NCBI GenBank assembly: GCA_022885665.1
Contig: JAGQDJ010000055.1
Span: 124,001 to 188,000 of the forward strand
Direction of reading: 5' to 3'
DNA length: 64,000 nt
Origin: Triops longicaudatus
Taxonomy: Eukaryota; Arthropoda; Branchiopoda; Notostraca; Triopsidae
Each line of letters opens with the position of its first letter. Position 1 is the first letter of the stretch. Made by a program: the position numbers and the translations under genes. The notes beneath the pieces were generated by a model. It searched no databases. It was not told the origin of the DNA and was given only the letters and a program-made list of their open reading frames with translations. Shown one piece after another: positions 24,550 through 37,132 of this stretch.

Positions 24550-25340
24550 TGTTACAAGGTGTGCAACAAATCATAACTCTGTGTTATCTTTTTAGGACTA
24601 AGTACAACTGTGCAGTAACTTTGTACGAAGAAGTCTGTCTTATTTTGGACAGTGCGGTTTGGAAATTTTTCAAGTGTTACGCCACCAGAGTGATGTGAGC
24701 TAGACGATTTGACCCTCAGCTTCCTGCATCCTATTTGTATTTTAATTTCTGATCAACAAAGGCACCATGTCGCTTCACTTCACGCTTCTCACCTGGTTAC
24801 GCATTACAATATCCGTCAAGTGATCTTGCGGCGCTCGCTGCAAGTTATGATACAAACTCATGCTACGTATTGCATTAAAATTATTTAAGTACGGTATTTG
24901 CCTTTATGTATTGTATTAAGAATGAGTACAATCTATAAGTTTTATACCAAAATACCAGAAACCTGATTGCCATTGTCATTGTGCAACAACACCCATCGAG
25001 CTCAAACATCAGAAATCGCTCACTCCGACACTTTTCTTAACTCATAACAAATTATGAATGTTATTGTAATCTTCATGGCTAAACTATGAGGTCGAGCATG
25101 GGCGTACGTTTGTTCATCTTAAAGAGCACAGGCATTTACTGCGAACAATTAGCCAATAACGGTTTGACTTAAGAAGACCTTACCGATCTCTTAGCTCAAC
25201 CGCTTCTAAGCTCACCAAAGACAACTGTCAGTTTCTTTTTTAATGCGTAACATTCTTACTTTGCAAATTAGGTAACGCTTAATGGCTATGTTGTCAAGTC
25301 CTGTTCTTTAAGAGGAAATAAACAAAGATCGAAGAAGTAA
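24550..25340. repeat. Dispersed repeat R1, copy 2
   Basis: Same order of conserved words as copy 1, 1.2 kb away: GTGTGCAACAAATCAT, GACCCTCAGCTTCCTGCATC, CACCATGTCGCTTCACTTCA and CATGGGCGTACGTTTGTTCA. It extends further 3', sharing a TTTTTTAATGC / AATTAGGTAAC stretch with copy 3. Confidence 0.75.
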
Positions 25341-25979
25341 TTCAGGGTCAGTATCCTTCCCCGCAAGCGAATAAAAGCTGGCAAAAACTCCGTCACTCGC
25401 GAAATTTTTTCACCGATATTTTGTTTCGAAGAAATTTTATCACTTGTGTTTATCACTCATGTTATTACTCCTAGGGGACAAGCTCTTCCCATACAATCGG
25501 ACGAGAGAGTAGCTGATACGTCTGGGTTTCATCCATCACAGGAAAGCTTTGCGTTTTTACCGGCCAATTTAACATTTCGCTGACATTTTCAACTGTCTAA
25601 ACCACTTAACAAGAATTAACAATTAAAATAAAAATCGATATTGATTACTATACGTGAGCTAGATTTGTATCAAATAAAAAGTCGACACTGATTCTAAAAG
25701 AAAACTATACTTATGTGACTAATGAGTGGTAACAATTAATATGAACTTAGTAATTTCTTCACCTTGAAAAAATTTAGTACTGTCACGACATTCCCCTCCG
25801 TTGGACACTCCACCGGCCTGACGCACTCCGAAATAATAGGAAAGAAACGTACCATCAATTCAAAGTGTCTCAAGTTTAGTGCTGAAGGAACACGGAAAAT
25901 GTTACCCTCGACGAATGTGAGGGTGATTGATAGTTTTAAAGTCAACGTTACAGCGCTGTCTCTCACATTCTATAGAAGA

Positions 25980-27060
25980 TGGCACCCTCAAAGCCTAACT
26001 TTCCGTTTAATTTGCATTGCAGATTACAGCAAGACATTCACCTTGACATTTTTTTCGCACGCAGAAACCAGGTGATTCCACCTTCAAAGATCATTATTTT
26101 TTGTCTTGAAATCTAAGTCTTCTGCGTTGTCTGCAAATTTAATGGAAAAAATTAACATAATAATTTTAAAGTAACTGTTTAATCTATTTAAAAACGCTTT
26201 ACTTATAAAAAGTAAACTGGTTTTCGTAAAAGGCATAGATCCTCATCTATGTCATTAAGCTATTGTGCTCCGCTGGCTTCCATCGCTGCTACGTTTTCGT
26301 AATGCAATTGATGATGCTTGAAGACCACGAGATAAACGCAAGTGATGGGCTCATACTTTTGTTCATGCACAGGATTACGTATCCCTTGACTCAGCCTGGC
26401 TGGAAGCTTATTAGTATTACACGGATCCAGCAGATCGAAAATAAAAGTTTTAATAGCCTGTCATGAGTTTTCATACAAATTTCCCACACATTAAAAACCT
26501 GGCTAACACCTTTGCTGTACTTACCTTCTAGCAACAAGTCTCAAGGCTAATTGATTTACCATTACTGTGTTATCCTTTAGATAACGAGCAACTTTCTTGA
26601 GATATACGTTGCAGTGTATCAATTTACTGCACTGTATACTTTCTCAGGGAATTTACTTGGATGTACAATTAAATTCCTGATTTGTAATTTATTCCTGGAA
26701 TGTAGAAAATCTGGTAAATAATGCCCTATCAATTGCATCATTCCCTTGTAAGTTCTGTAGAGCTATTCCTTCCCTCACAAGATGGAGCTACAGTATTGTA
26801 TTACCAAGGAAGGGTTTTGACTCTACCCTGTAACTTTGCACTACCTTCACGAATTGCTTCACCATTCGCTAGGGTCATTTGACCTCTTGAAAGCTTATTA
26901 GCATCTTTCAAGCAGGCGGAACCCGAAAGGAGATGTCGCTTTAATATGCGGGTATTAATATAACTTGTAATTAAGCAAAGGAACAAGCATTTAAACCATG
27001 GTGCCAAACAGACCACAGAACCTTGCAATGTGGAACCCCGATTCATAAAGGAATCGTGTT
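25980..27060. repeat. Segmental duplicate block S1, upstream copy
   Basis: Shares with 35260-36330 the ordered words GACATTCACCTTGA, AGTGATGGGC, GCCTGGCTGGAAGCTTATTA, CTTGAAAG-TATTAGCAT and AACCTTGCA-TGTGGA. Spacing between the copies is about 9.3 kb. No gene in it. Confidence 0.7.
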
Positions 27061-28279
27061 AAGAGTTTTGTAAAAGAAATGAATGACATTGTAATTTCTT
27101 TTGGCGAACTGAATTTATTTTGACTTGAAATTATTACATTATAATAGTCTAATGGAAAATTACATACTTTAATTCAAACATTGTTAGTGAATGTATATCT
27201 TTTCCCGTTAAACTAAAAACTGTATGCCTCCATGAACCTGAAATATACGGAATGCCTAAGATTGTTCAAAAGAAAAAAAAATGGAAGAAACGACTCAAAC
27301 CTTAGCAGAAATAGTTTGAAAACTATTTTTTTTTCGTTTATTATGAGCTATACAAATTACACGAAAATAATAGTTCGCTTTACCTTCTCCCTAATTCCCC
27401 CGATCATGTCTTTTACTGTGGAACAAGTACTGTGAGAATAGATGCAACTATGGTAACACAGTAACATATTGTCAAGTGTGAAATCTCCCTTTGCACGATT
27501 TCAACATGTCGGGTTCGGGGGAAGGTCGAACCAGTATGTGTAGTAGCCGGCGAAAACTTACCAATTGTTCACAACCATGCGTTCTCTCTTTCAAACCTTA
27601 AATCTCTACGCAGAAGTTACTTGACTCTCTGACTGACTCTGTTCGATTCCAACTCAGGCAGCCTTCAAACGCACTCACCAAACCGACTGAGAAGGCAAGT
27701 GCAGGACTGCCAAGCCAGCCTGGCGCACGTGTGTAGCCTAACCATGCTGACTCGGCAATCGCTGGTCATCCCATACGGCATCCGCGTGTCATAAGGGGCG
27801 CCGGACGCTGAACGTTTGATACCGTACGCCGTACAGTTTCCACACTGTTTCCACAGTTGCAGTACGTCGTACTGTTTTCGTACTGCAAGGGCATAATGTT
27901 TTACTAAAATATTCAAAAGGTAGCAAAACTTTCCTCCAATATAGTACTTTCTAACACAGTAAAAGTTACGCTAGCCAAATATTTTTCTGTCACATAAAGA
28001 ACTTTGATAATTTGCTCCGGTTTACCTGTTTAAAGTTATAATGTTTTCTTCCGTAGGAGGATGAATGGAGTCAAAGAGAAACTCTGGATAGCAATTTTGT
28101 CATACAAACATGATATTACAAAAAGTACCTCACCGATTTCGTTATTTATGCTTGAAAAAAATCAGACCTAGCGCACAGCAAGTGAAACAAAAAAGCAGCA
28201 AAAATTCAACCGTAGTTTACAGAAGTAATGAAAGATTTTTTTAAAGAAAAACTCAAATTGATGCACTAAGTATCCCCAA

Positions 28280-28700
28280 GAGCAACATTATTGTTAAAAC
28301 AGTTTCTTTATTTTTTTACCAATTTTTGCACTAAGATGTATGAAAATTTCCGATGTTATTCTCCCATTAGGGGTTTGTGTATGCCTGGGCCTGAAATGAA
28401 CGTCGCGTCGAACTGCTGCGAAAGGAAATATTACGTGAACCATATTTTTATCTTAATTGTGAACACTACCAGAGGAGTTAGAGCGACATTTTTGTTGGAT
28501 GCTTGTGGCTTAGAATAGCGGCATTGTGTATTTTCAAACTTGGCTTTAATGAAGAATTTACAAATTTGGCAAAACGGCGCCGTGCTAAATATCATGCATG
28601 TGTGCCGCAACGCCAATTGTTTACTCAGCCATCTAGCAGTTTGTAATTGTGTTCCACCTAAGCAAAGTAATTCTATCAGTCTGTCCAAATTTCCCTGAGG
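28280..28700. repeat. Segmental duplicate block S2, upstream copy
   Basis: Shares with 37560-38130 the words TTAATTGTGAACACTACCA, GCCGCAA-GCCAATTGTTT / CCGCAAAGCCAAATTGTTT, AGCCATCTAGC / AGCCATTTAGC and GAGGCACAC / AAGGCACAC in the same order. The offset is about 9.3 kb, the same as for S1, so S1 and S2 were probably duplicated together. Confidence 0.65.
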
Positions 28701-29161
28701 CACACGTATTTTTCCAGTGCAAAGGAACCTTGTAACAATATAATTAAACGCTGTAAAATCTAGCAAACTCAGTATAAAGACTAGCAACACAATTACCATT
28801 CCACGTAAAATTAACCTAAACATCTTTCATTTGCTGTAACAGAACAATTCTTTGAAGATAATCTCAATACTTCGGATTTCTTCCATTTTTCTGTTGCAAA
28901 CGAGATTAGGTCGCAAATATTTGTGCATATCCAGACAAGGAAAAAGTTGACTTGATATCCAACATGTGTAATTTTTGCTGATTTTTGTATGTTTGGGGGA
29001 GTTGCTCATTTATTGGAAACAATTTAGGCTAAGTAAACTAGCTTTTACGGTTTTTCCCGCATTCCAAACACGAAGGCCAATGATTGGCCGGGTTTGCTCT
29101 ATGCCAGAACAAAGAGGGATCCGTGGAAGCGTTTTAAGCTGATAGGCCGTATTCGGAAGAA

Positions 29162-30340
29162 TTGTGCACGAAATTAACGCTTTCTACAGCGCAAAATTGT
29201 CAGTTTACTACATCTCAAACTACCACTACATTTCCGGCTAAATTTGACAGTAAACCTGACAGTATTACTGCGGCTCCTGTTTCATTCGAAAGTTCAACTA
29301 ACTCTGTTACATCTTATTCTATTATTACAACGCCTGATACAACAGAAACTTCTACTACAGCTTCTGTTACAAGTGAAACTCCGACTGAAAAACCCAATGC
29401 ACCTGAAACTACTACAATCACTCCTAGCACACCAGAAAGTAATACAACAAGCGCTGCTGCGTCCGAACCGACTGGTACACTTGATCCTATGTCTGAAGCT
29501 TCAACTGCTACTCCTGTTACATCTAACCCAACCACTACAGATCCTACAAGTTGGAAGTGTGACAGGGGAAATCCAACGTTTGGAAACGTTGAATGGCAAT
29601 GGTCAAGTTGTTAAACTAATCAGCCAAGAAGAATCCAAACCAGGCAATTTGTTGTTGGTAATCTACAACAAACGGCTGACACTACGGCCCCAAATTTCGC
29701 CTATGTACCGTCCGATCACCGTTACCTTAAATAGCGCGCCTTACAGCACTGCAGACCATAAAAGATACGCCCATCATTATTTCAGCTCTAGTACCAATTA
29801 CCGTACAAGTCCGCGCAAGGAATGACTTCGTTATTGAGATAAGAATTTCAGTTTTGTACAGGAATTGACGAGCACCACCCCGCTTCCCAGCACCACAAGT
29901 AATTTTGTAGGAATGTAGTCATAGGAAGCCTGTTCATTATTTTGTTACCTTCTGGTCATGTCATTATCACAGCTCTAGCGACAACACCAGAAGGTTCCCG
30001 CTGAAAATGTAGAAATGACGGATTTCCAAGCAGAAATCCCAAAAGCTGTACCCAGTTTTACCAATGCATTCGCTATAACGAGATAAATGTCGGGTATATA
30101 TTCTACTCTTGCGGGGAAGGACTGATGTTTGATGAAAAGGTTCACAATATCAACCACCTGGTAAGATTTATTCCGTACTTGAGCAACTGATGTGTTTTCT
30201 GTTATGCTTATTTATTTTCTTTTTTTTTTAGTATTTATTTATTTTCAGCGAGCGACGAAACTTGTCACAAGATACCGCAGGAAATCGAAGATATCCGCCG
30301 CAGCAGTTCGGAGTTTGACGTTCCGGCCATTGATATTTGA
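29162..30340 (+). pseudogene. Decayed chitin-binding repeat gene (middle paralogue)
   Basis: Homologous, in order, to the 3' half of the gene at 37133. A Thr/Ser-rich mucin-like open stretch (29162-29560) comes first. A piece in another frame follows, with VGSVTGEIQRLETLNGNG and YNKRLTLRPQISPMYRPIT. A third frame gives TALQTIKDTPIIISALVP and Q-ELTSTTPLPSTTSNFVG. A C-terminal CBM14 exon follows (30008-30160: C-RNDGFPSRNPKS-C-TQFYQ-C, then GYIFYSCGEGLMFDE). The final exon starts after CAG at 30248 (ASDETCHKIPQEIEDIRR) and ends in TGA at 30338-30340. Damage: at least two frameshifts (about 29550 and 29745), an in-frame TGA at 30002 just before the CBM14, the fifth cysteine replaced by Ile, and a phase mismatch across the last intron. 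No signal peptide, N-terminal CBM14 or promoter was found. Confidence 0.8.
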
Positions 30341-31424
30341 TAAAAGGCTAAGTCTTAGGAAATGTGTGAATTTAAAAAGTGGAAGAGAAGAGAGAAGCCA
30401 GAAGCTTCGGTTCTTTTTATGTTTGACGGTATGTTCCTTTATGAACTCTTTTACGGAGTTAGATTTTTCCACGCTTTTCCGAAACCGAAGTCTTCTGACA
30501 CACTCGAACGCTTTCTTTGGGAAATCGTTTACCTGTGTTTATTTGTTTTAATATACGCCATATACAAAGTAAATATGACTTAATTGCTTCTGCAAGACAA
30601 GAAGATTTCTTTTTTTTTGCTTTTGAAATGAGTTCTTTTCAGGTCATTATTTAATTTATTTAGCGGAAGTCAAGGAATTTTCTCATAATTACCTGGTTAC
30701 ACCTACTAGTTTTTCATCAGCACTGGTATGGATGTTTAGAGGAGTCGTACAACACAAGCAAATGATTAGTTTGACCTGGAAATTTTAATTTTTGAAAAGG
30801 GACATTTCAGTTCATATATGCAACAATAAAATAAATAAAACCTGTCTATGAACAAACTCATTTGCCCTCATCGCTGTTTCCGTGTTATAATTATGAGTTA
30901 CGAAATTGCAGAATGGCATTTATACATTAATACAGGTAAGTGTTTTCCTCTTATTGGTGTTCCTTTAACATTCAAATCGTACAAAATTATAGTTAAAATC
31001 AACGTCCATGGTCTTTGACTTCGAAAGATGCTTTTTTTTCTGAGGCTGCTAATCGTGATGCTTGTCAGGGCGTCAGACAGTCTCGATTTCAGTAAAAGAA
31101 TGTAGTTTTAATGTAATACAAAATGCAGATTTACGTATAATTAGTTCAGGTTTCGTATCCTTAAATAATTGTCTCGAACTTGAAGTCTTCCAGAGACATA
31201 AAAGAATATGCTTCTAAATTAGTGTCACGTTTTAGTAATTGTGTAACTTTTTGTGAACTGTCTGAATACTGCGTTGTTTGCATTAAATACCAGAATTGCT
31301 TTTTACAGAAAGAATACCCACACTTTAACTACTCTATAACGAATTCCCATATTATACCGTTACCAGTACGATGCATTGTAGAGCCTGGGTTTGTTCAAAG
31401 GTAGATTACTCGCTGTTCTCAAAT

Positions 31425-32240
31425 CTTTTGGTACATGCTGTGCAACACGTCATTAATTGTGCAATAACTTTTTATGAATAAAATTCTATGTCTTATTTGT
31501 GACAATGCGGTTTGAGTGCTTTTCGAATGTGTTGCGTCACCTGAGTGGTGTGAGCTCGACGGTTTGACCCTCAGCTTCCTGCATCTCGTTTGCACTTTCA
31601 TTTCGGAACGAATTGGGCACCATGTCGCTTCACTTCATGCTTCTCGACTGGCTACGCATTGAAATGTCCATCCAATGAACTTGCGGTTACTTGCTGTAAG
31701 TTTTGGTGCACACTGACGCTGCACACCCAATTGAAATTACTAGTAATATCCGTATTACAAAATACGCAAAATAATTTTTATATATAGTGCTAAAACGCAG
31801 TCTTCATAGCATTCCATAACTATTCGCCTTAATTCTAATGTAAACATTAGTGTTTGCGCACGTTTCTTCTTATTTTTTTACACGTAGTATCAATACTTCT
31901 AAACACAAAATACTATTAACATCATAATAAATTTCAAGGTTAGATTGCAGAAGCGAGTATTGGACATGCGTCAGGTCTTCTTCACAAAAGATTAGAATAT
32001 CTATTGTGCGCAATTAGTCAGCAATTGTTGCATATAAAAAGGCTTGTTCAACCTCCTAGCTGGACCACTTCTAAACGATCACAATAAAGCTGCCTGCTTC
32101 TTTTTTTAATGCATGAAATTTTAGCTTTGTAAATCAGGTAACATTTAATTTTATTCACTGTGTTGCCAAATCCTGTTCCCGACGAGAATAATAAAATAAA
32201 ACGTGCAGCATATTGTTCGTTAAGGTCAATATCCTTCATG
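31425..32240. repeat. Dispersed repeat R1, copy 3
   Basis: Same ordered words as copies 1 and 2: GCTGTGCAACACGTCATTAA, TTTGACCCTCAGCTTCCTGC, ACCATGTCGCTTCACTTCA, TTTTTTTAATGCATGAAAT and GTCAATATCCTTC. It is most like copy 2, whose 3' extension it shares. Confidence 0.75.
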
Positions 32241-33531
32241 CGTGAAAAAAAAACGTTAGCAAAGGTGCTACACGTGCGGTCTCAACAACTTACAACGCAT
32301 CTTTGGAAATTTATTTTAAAAATCATCCCTGAGTAATGGGAATAAAGCCTACGTGATTACAGGTTGTGCAGTCATCCGAGCAATATCGTCATTTTCTAAT
32401 TCAAACTATTTCTTAGTGTTCAGGGTTTAGTACAAAAACTTATGTGTAATAATTGCTGGATTATGACCGTATTCAAGTCCAATCCTTTCGTCCGCCGTAG
32501 TCATTTATGAGTTGGAATTTCTGTCTAACCACACAATTCGTGGAGAGCATGGTAGTGTAAGAATCCCGAAATGGCCCTGGTAACTAACATGACAATAACC
32601 CTGCACTACCCTTTTGCCCTTTTTATTCCCCCTTCCCATATTTATACAAATATTGTCTACACCAGTGACAAAATTACACTGCATAGAAAACTTACATAAC
32701 CGACAACAGGCAAGACTACGTCGGGAATACATAAATAAAATATGGCACTACCACTTGTCTCCTGATGGAAAATGCCCTATTGGACAAAACTCTTCGGTTA
32801 TCCGAATTTAGTGTTTCCATTTCAACACTGTGTTTATCTATGGACCCTTTTTTGGGTGGATCTAGCACCTAAGTTAAGATGTCGCCACAAATGGCTCTAC
32901 TTTCCCTTTGTTTACAGGTTCGCTATGCTTCCTTTTCTTTCCCAGGCTAAAGTTTTCTGGCTGTATCTGCTTTCTTTCCCTTATTTGATTGGTAGAAACG
33001 AACCCTTTCCATTAACACAAGTAATATTTAAAAAAACAGTGACGCAAATTCTCCTTTTCTAAATATTATTAAAGTGGCTATCCTAACACAAAAATACAGT
33101 AACCTACTTGGTACCTACGGTTCATTTTTCTTGTATATTTTGGGTAATTTTTGAGTAAGAGCAAACCATAAAGTTTATTTTTGTAGATTGCTCTTCAAAA
33201 TGTCACAAATCTTTGAGTTTCGACTACACTGTAAAATTCAGGGAGTATTACATTTTCAAATTTGGTTTTCAGAGGTACATCACGTTGAGTATACCTTTGA
33301 ACGTGAACACGAAATTCTTTGACAAAACTTAGCGATAGCATTTTGATTAAAAATTTCTTCTTCGCGTTATTTCTTCAGTTATTTTGGAAAAAAAACTTGA
33401 ATAGTAGGCATAGAAGAGGTATTTACGCCTTAAACTTACATTTCTTTACATACTCGCACTTGGTTGCACTTCCTACCGTTTTAAATAATGCTTTAGCCTT
33501 GCCTTTCGACAGATTTTTTCAATTTTGAAAG

Positions 33532-33554
33532 TTTTTTTTTTTTTTTTTTTTTTT
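33532..33554. repeat. T23 homopolymer
   Basis: A run of 23 T. It could be the poly(A) end of a minus-strand retroposed sequence or simple slippage. No target duplication was evident. Confidence 0.9.
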
Positions 33555-35259
33555 GAGTTTTCACGCGTTTTCTTCTCAAGACGCGCCCTCCCTGACCCCG
33601 ACGCGCTCCCACAGCAAGCACACGATTGCCTCATGTCACCCATAAGTTATAACACAGGGAAACGGTTGAAGTTCAGAGCGTAATTCTAACATTGAGTTTG
33701 TCTGGGTATTAAAGGTTGCAACTGCGTTTTGATTTAGGTAGCACAAAAGCTGGGCGATTAAGTATCTTTAGGGGGAAAAGTAGAGCTCGGTAGTGAAAAA
33801 TCTGAGAAATCCAAAAATATGCCAAAATTGAGTTAAACGCTTTAAGTTTTGACTAAAAAATGTTGTCAGCATGGGAAAATAGAAAACGAAGTGTGTGGGG
33901 TGGGGGGGTGGGGGAGGGGTATAACAGAAAAGTGCCCGGTAGGGTATTGTTCATTAGGCAGTATTTAAGTCCGGGAGTTTGTCACAGGTGTCCGTTGCTA
34001 TTTTAAAGACAAGCAGCCAGTCAACTTTTTTTTCAAGCTCTGAAGAAAAAATTCCGTAAAGTGGACATAATGTACCTGTCATCTTGCATTTTTTGTTTAT
34101 GGATTCTTGTCGTCTCCTTGGATATGTAATGAAGATACAAGCAATAATTCAGCGTGTATATTATCAGAAAAAAAATCATTTGCATGTCGCTCCTTTAAGG
34201 TTGGCCAGCAGAAATCCTATCACTGACCCTTGTTGCGTCTCTTCCATCGCATACTTCATATTGTCAGAGAAAGATAGTTGGAATTATCAATTACAGCCAA
34301 CAAAAGCAAACTGCGGTACGTGACTTTGCGTACAAAGTGTCTGGTCAGATTTCGTCGTGAAAGTCTCCGTAAAATACGTCAATCAGTCAGAATATGACAA
34401 TGAATCTCGAATTTCATTGAAAGCTAAAGCTATAGGACAAAAACTTAACTCTGCACAACTTATTTCCTAGGATAGCAAAAAATTAAATATTATAATAGTT
34501 ATGCTAGGAAATGTATAACGTCTTTGACAGTTAACTCCTATTGTTGCTTTGGAAGTTTAGTTATGTAGCACAATCATACATGTCTAGAGGAAACCTATAG
34601 CAACTCCTAGTGAAACACAAGCAATATATCTCCAGAGTTTTCACCTCATAGCGTAGTAAATATTATAATATTTTAACGTAAATACAAGTGCAATGGGCTA
34701 GAATTTTTTTTTTTACAACTGGTATTAAGAGTAGACTAGCGAAAAATTCACCCTGGTATAACGAATTTCGGAAACACCGAAGAACTTATTTCCTCGCGAG
34801 TTTCATAATGGTGAGACTTTTATTCTTTCGTAACTGAAATTAAAATTTATTACTTTAAAACTAGCTTTTTATTACAATGCAGTCCTTTTGTCTTAACTAC
34901 CTAATTTCCTTAAACTTAGCGTGAAAAAACGCAACGTAATTGATTTACTTCTGGAAAATTTCACACCGGCTACCTTGGTCTCATCTCAGACATGCTGCGA
35001 AAAAAATGTCATGTATGTACTGTGTTCCCTGCCGTTCGCCTGGATGTTCAAGGGTCATGTATTTTTCCAGGATGATATCAAGTAAAGATATCCTGAATTC
35101 GCAACTTCCCCTACAAGCTTTCATGCCTTGGAACTTGTTTTAATCCCTATCTTCAATAAGAAAAGGTGGGTGGTTTATGTCTCGAAGGCGAACGTTACAC
35201 GGCGTTCTAACACACCCAGTAGAAGACAGTACATTACCGCCCAACTTTATGTTTCTGAT

Positions 35260-36330
35260 TTATGTAGCAGATTATAGGACATTCACCTTGAAAGGAAATT
35301 TTGCAGTAGAAAAAAAATACAGTTGACGCCACGTCTAAGACTCATTAATTTTTTCTTAGACTTTTACTCTTCCAAGTCCCGGAGTTGTTCACTAAAGGTC
35401 AAGTTCTCCACAAATTTCATGAAAAAAAGCGCGACTAATGAGTTTAAAGTAAGTATGTAATCCATAAAATAGAGGGTTTACCCATAAAAGGTGTATTGGT
35501 TTCCGCACAAGGCACTAGTCCTAATTTATTTCATGAAGCTATTGTATTTTGTAGAATTCACGTTGGCTTCTACGCGATCGCAACCGTTGATTGATGACGT
35601 ACACGTACTAAGAGATAAGCGCAAAGTGATGGGCGCATTATTTTGTTCGCACGGAAGAATTTGCATACCTTGATCCAACCTGGCTGGAAGCTTATTAGTA
35701 TTTTACTTGGTCGCAACAAATCGAAAGTAAAATGATTAATTAGGTTTCGTAATCTTTCTTACAGTTTTTCATATACATAAAAGATCCCAATAAAGCCTGG
35801 ATGAAGGTTACGTCAATTGTTTACGCACTGCATGCTTCACAGTGTCCTAGAATTAAGTACAATTGAAAAGTAAGATGCCTGTGTTCACAAAAAAATACAA
35901 AAATATCCTAACTACCAATTTTTTCCCTATTTGCAGAAAAATTCTACCCAAAAGAAATCAGATAAAGGTTACCATATGTGTAACCTTTGTGAATGCTCCG
36001 TTAAATGTTATGCTTTGGTGAAATATGCCATTCCCCATATTTGGGTTGACACTATTGCAGCACCAAGGTGGGACTTTGACTTTCCCTTGCAACCTCACCT
36101 TCGTGAAATGCTAGTCCATAGGTAGGGACGTTTGACCCCTTGAAAGTTCATTAGCATATCGCAGGCAGACGAGACACGACGGGAGATTTCGCATGCACTC
36201 CGACCACTAATGTAACTTGCAATTTAGCAGCCCAAGAAACATTGAAACCGCGGTGCCAAACTGATTATGGAACCTTGCATTGTGGACGCTTGATTTATTA
36301 AAGGTGTTCTTCAATAAAAAACCGAGTTTT
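35260..36330. repeat. Segmental duplicate block S1, downstream copy
   Basis: Counterpart of 25980-27060. The GCCTGGCTGGAAGCTTATTA word is perfectly kept, and the adjoining words occur in the same order with many differences. Confidence 0.7.
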
Positions 36331-36967
36331 TGTTAGAGAAATTAAAAGGAAAGAAATGAACTGCAAAATTAATATAAAACTTTTTTTTCTCGCACATTAC
36401 CTGGCTTTGTCTTATTCAGGAACATTGAATTCATGAAAGAAAAGTTCTTTCCAAGTTCAACAGCCATGGCTGTTACCATGGCAGGTACGTATGTGTGTAC
36501 CTGCCCATTTTGTAGTTGAAAAGTATACTGATCAGTTATTGTTATGTCACCCAAAGAATGCTGTTCGGAATCGCTTTCGCTTTGGTGGGTTTTGAGTATC
36601 ATCGGCATATGTTTTGGGTGGGCTCATTCCCAAGCCTACCTGGTGAAACGTGGATTCAACCTGAGAAAGCAAATCGAGCGAGGACATTCGGCCAGATTTC
36701 GTTCGGTTTTGGGAAAGAACTTGCAATGTAATGCATACCTTTTCTTTTTTTTGTGAAGGGAAAATATGTTTATGGACATAAAATTTTCCACTCATCCCAT
36801 ACGACCCTGAGCCATTGACGCAGCCAGAATCTGTATGCTAATTTCTCAAGCGACTGGAAGCTTTACGAGGGATCTTAATCACGTAACCGAAGACACGGCA
36901 ATGGAGCGGTAGATTTTCTGGCTCCAGGGCGAAGACTCTCCTTTTCACTAGCTGTTTTTGGCCAGGT

Positions 36968-37033
36968 TATAAAAGGACCGGAACCTAGAAAGATCCTCCG
37001 CATCTTGGTGGAGGTGACCGATCCGCGGTGATC
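36968..37033 (+). promoter_or_regulatory. Core promoter of the two-module chitin-binding gene
   Basis: TATAAAAG at 36968-36975, with GATCCGCGGTGATC at 37020-37033, 52 bp after the TATA. The paralogue has the same element 51 bp after its TATA box (15880/15931). The start codon is 165 bp after the TATA. Confidence 0.7.
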
Positions 37034-37132
37034 AGTACGCTTCTTTTCCCAGCGAGTCCACAAATCTTGAACTTTTTCGTGCAATTTTTTTCTGTGATAT
37101 ACATTTGGTCATTCCCTGGTCGTCAGCAGCGG

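Larger units (their letters stand above)
22130..29161. other. Gene-poor spacer with degenerate segmental repeats
   Basis: About 7 kb with no supportable gene. It contains two copies of an 0.7-kb repeat (23350-24010, 24550-25340) and the first copies of two further blocks (25980-27060, 28280-28700) that recur 9.3 kb downstream. 27100-28200 has no visible counterpart and includes a somewhat GC-richer stretch, 27480-27900, with a perfect 10-bp inverted repeat (TTGCAGTACG at 27857-27866, CGTACTGCAA at 27879-27888). Short open frames here fall in repeats. Confidence 0.6.
30341..36967. other. Gene-poor spacer upstream of the two-module chitin-binding gene
   Basis: About 6.6 kb with no supportable gene. 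It holds repeat R1 copy 3 (31425-32240) and the downstream copy of S1 (35260-36330). The stretch 32240-35260 has no counterpart in the upstream copy and includes a T23 run at 33532-33554 and a G-rich run around 33890-33920, so it may be an insertion. Short open frames have no coding character. Confidence 0.55.
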
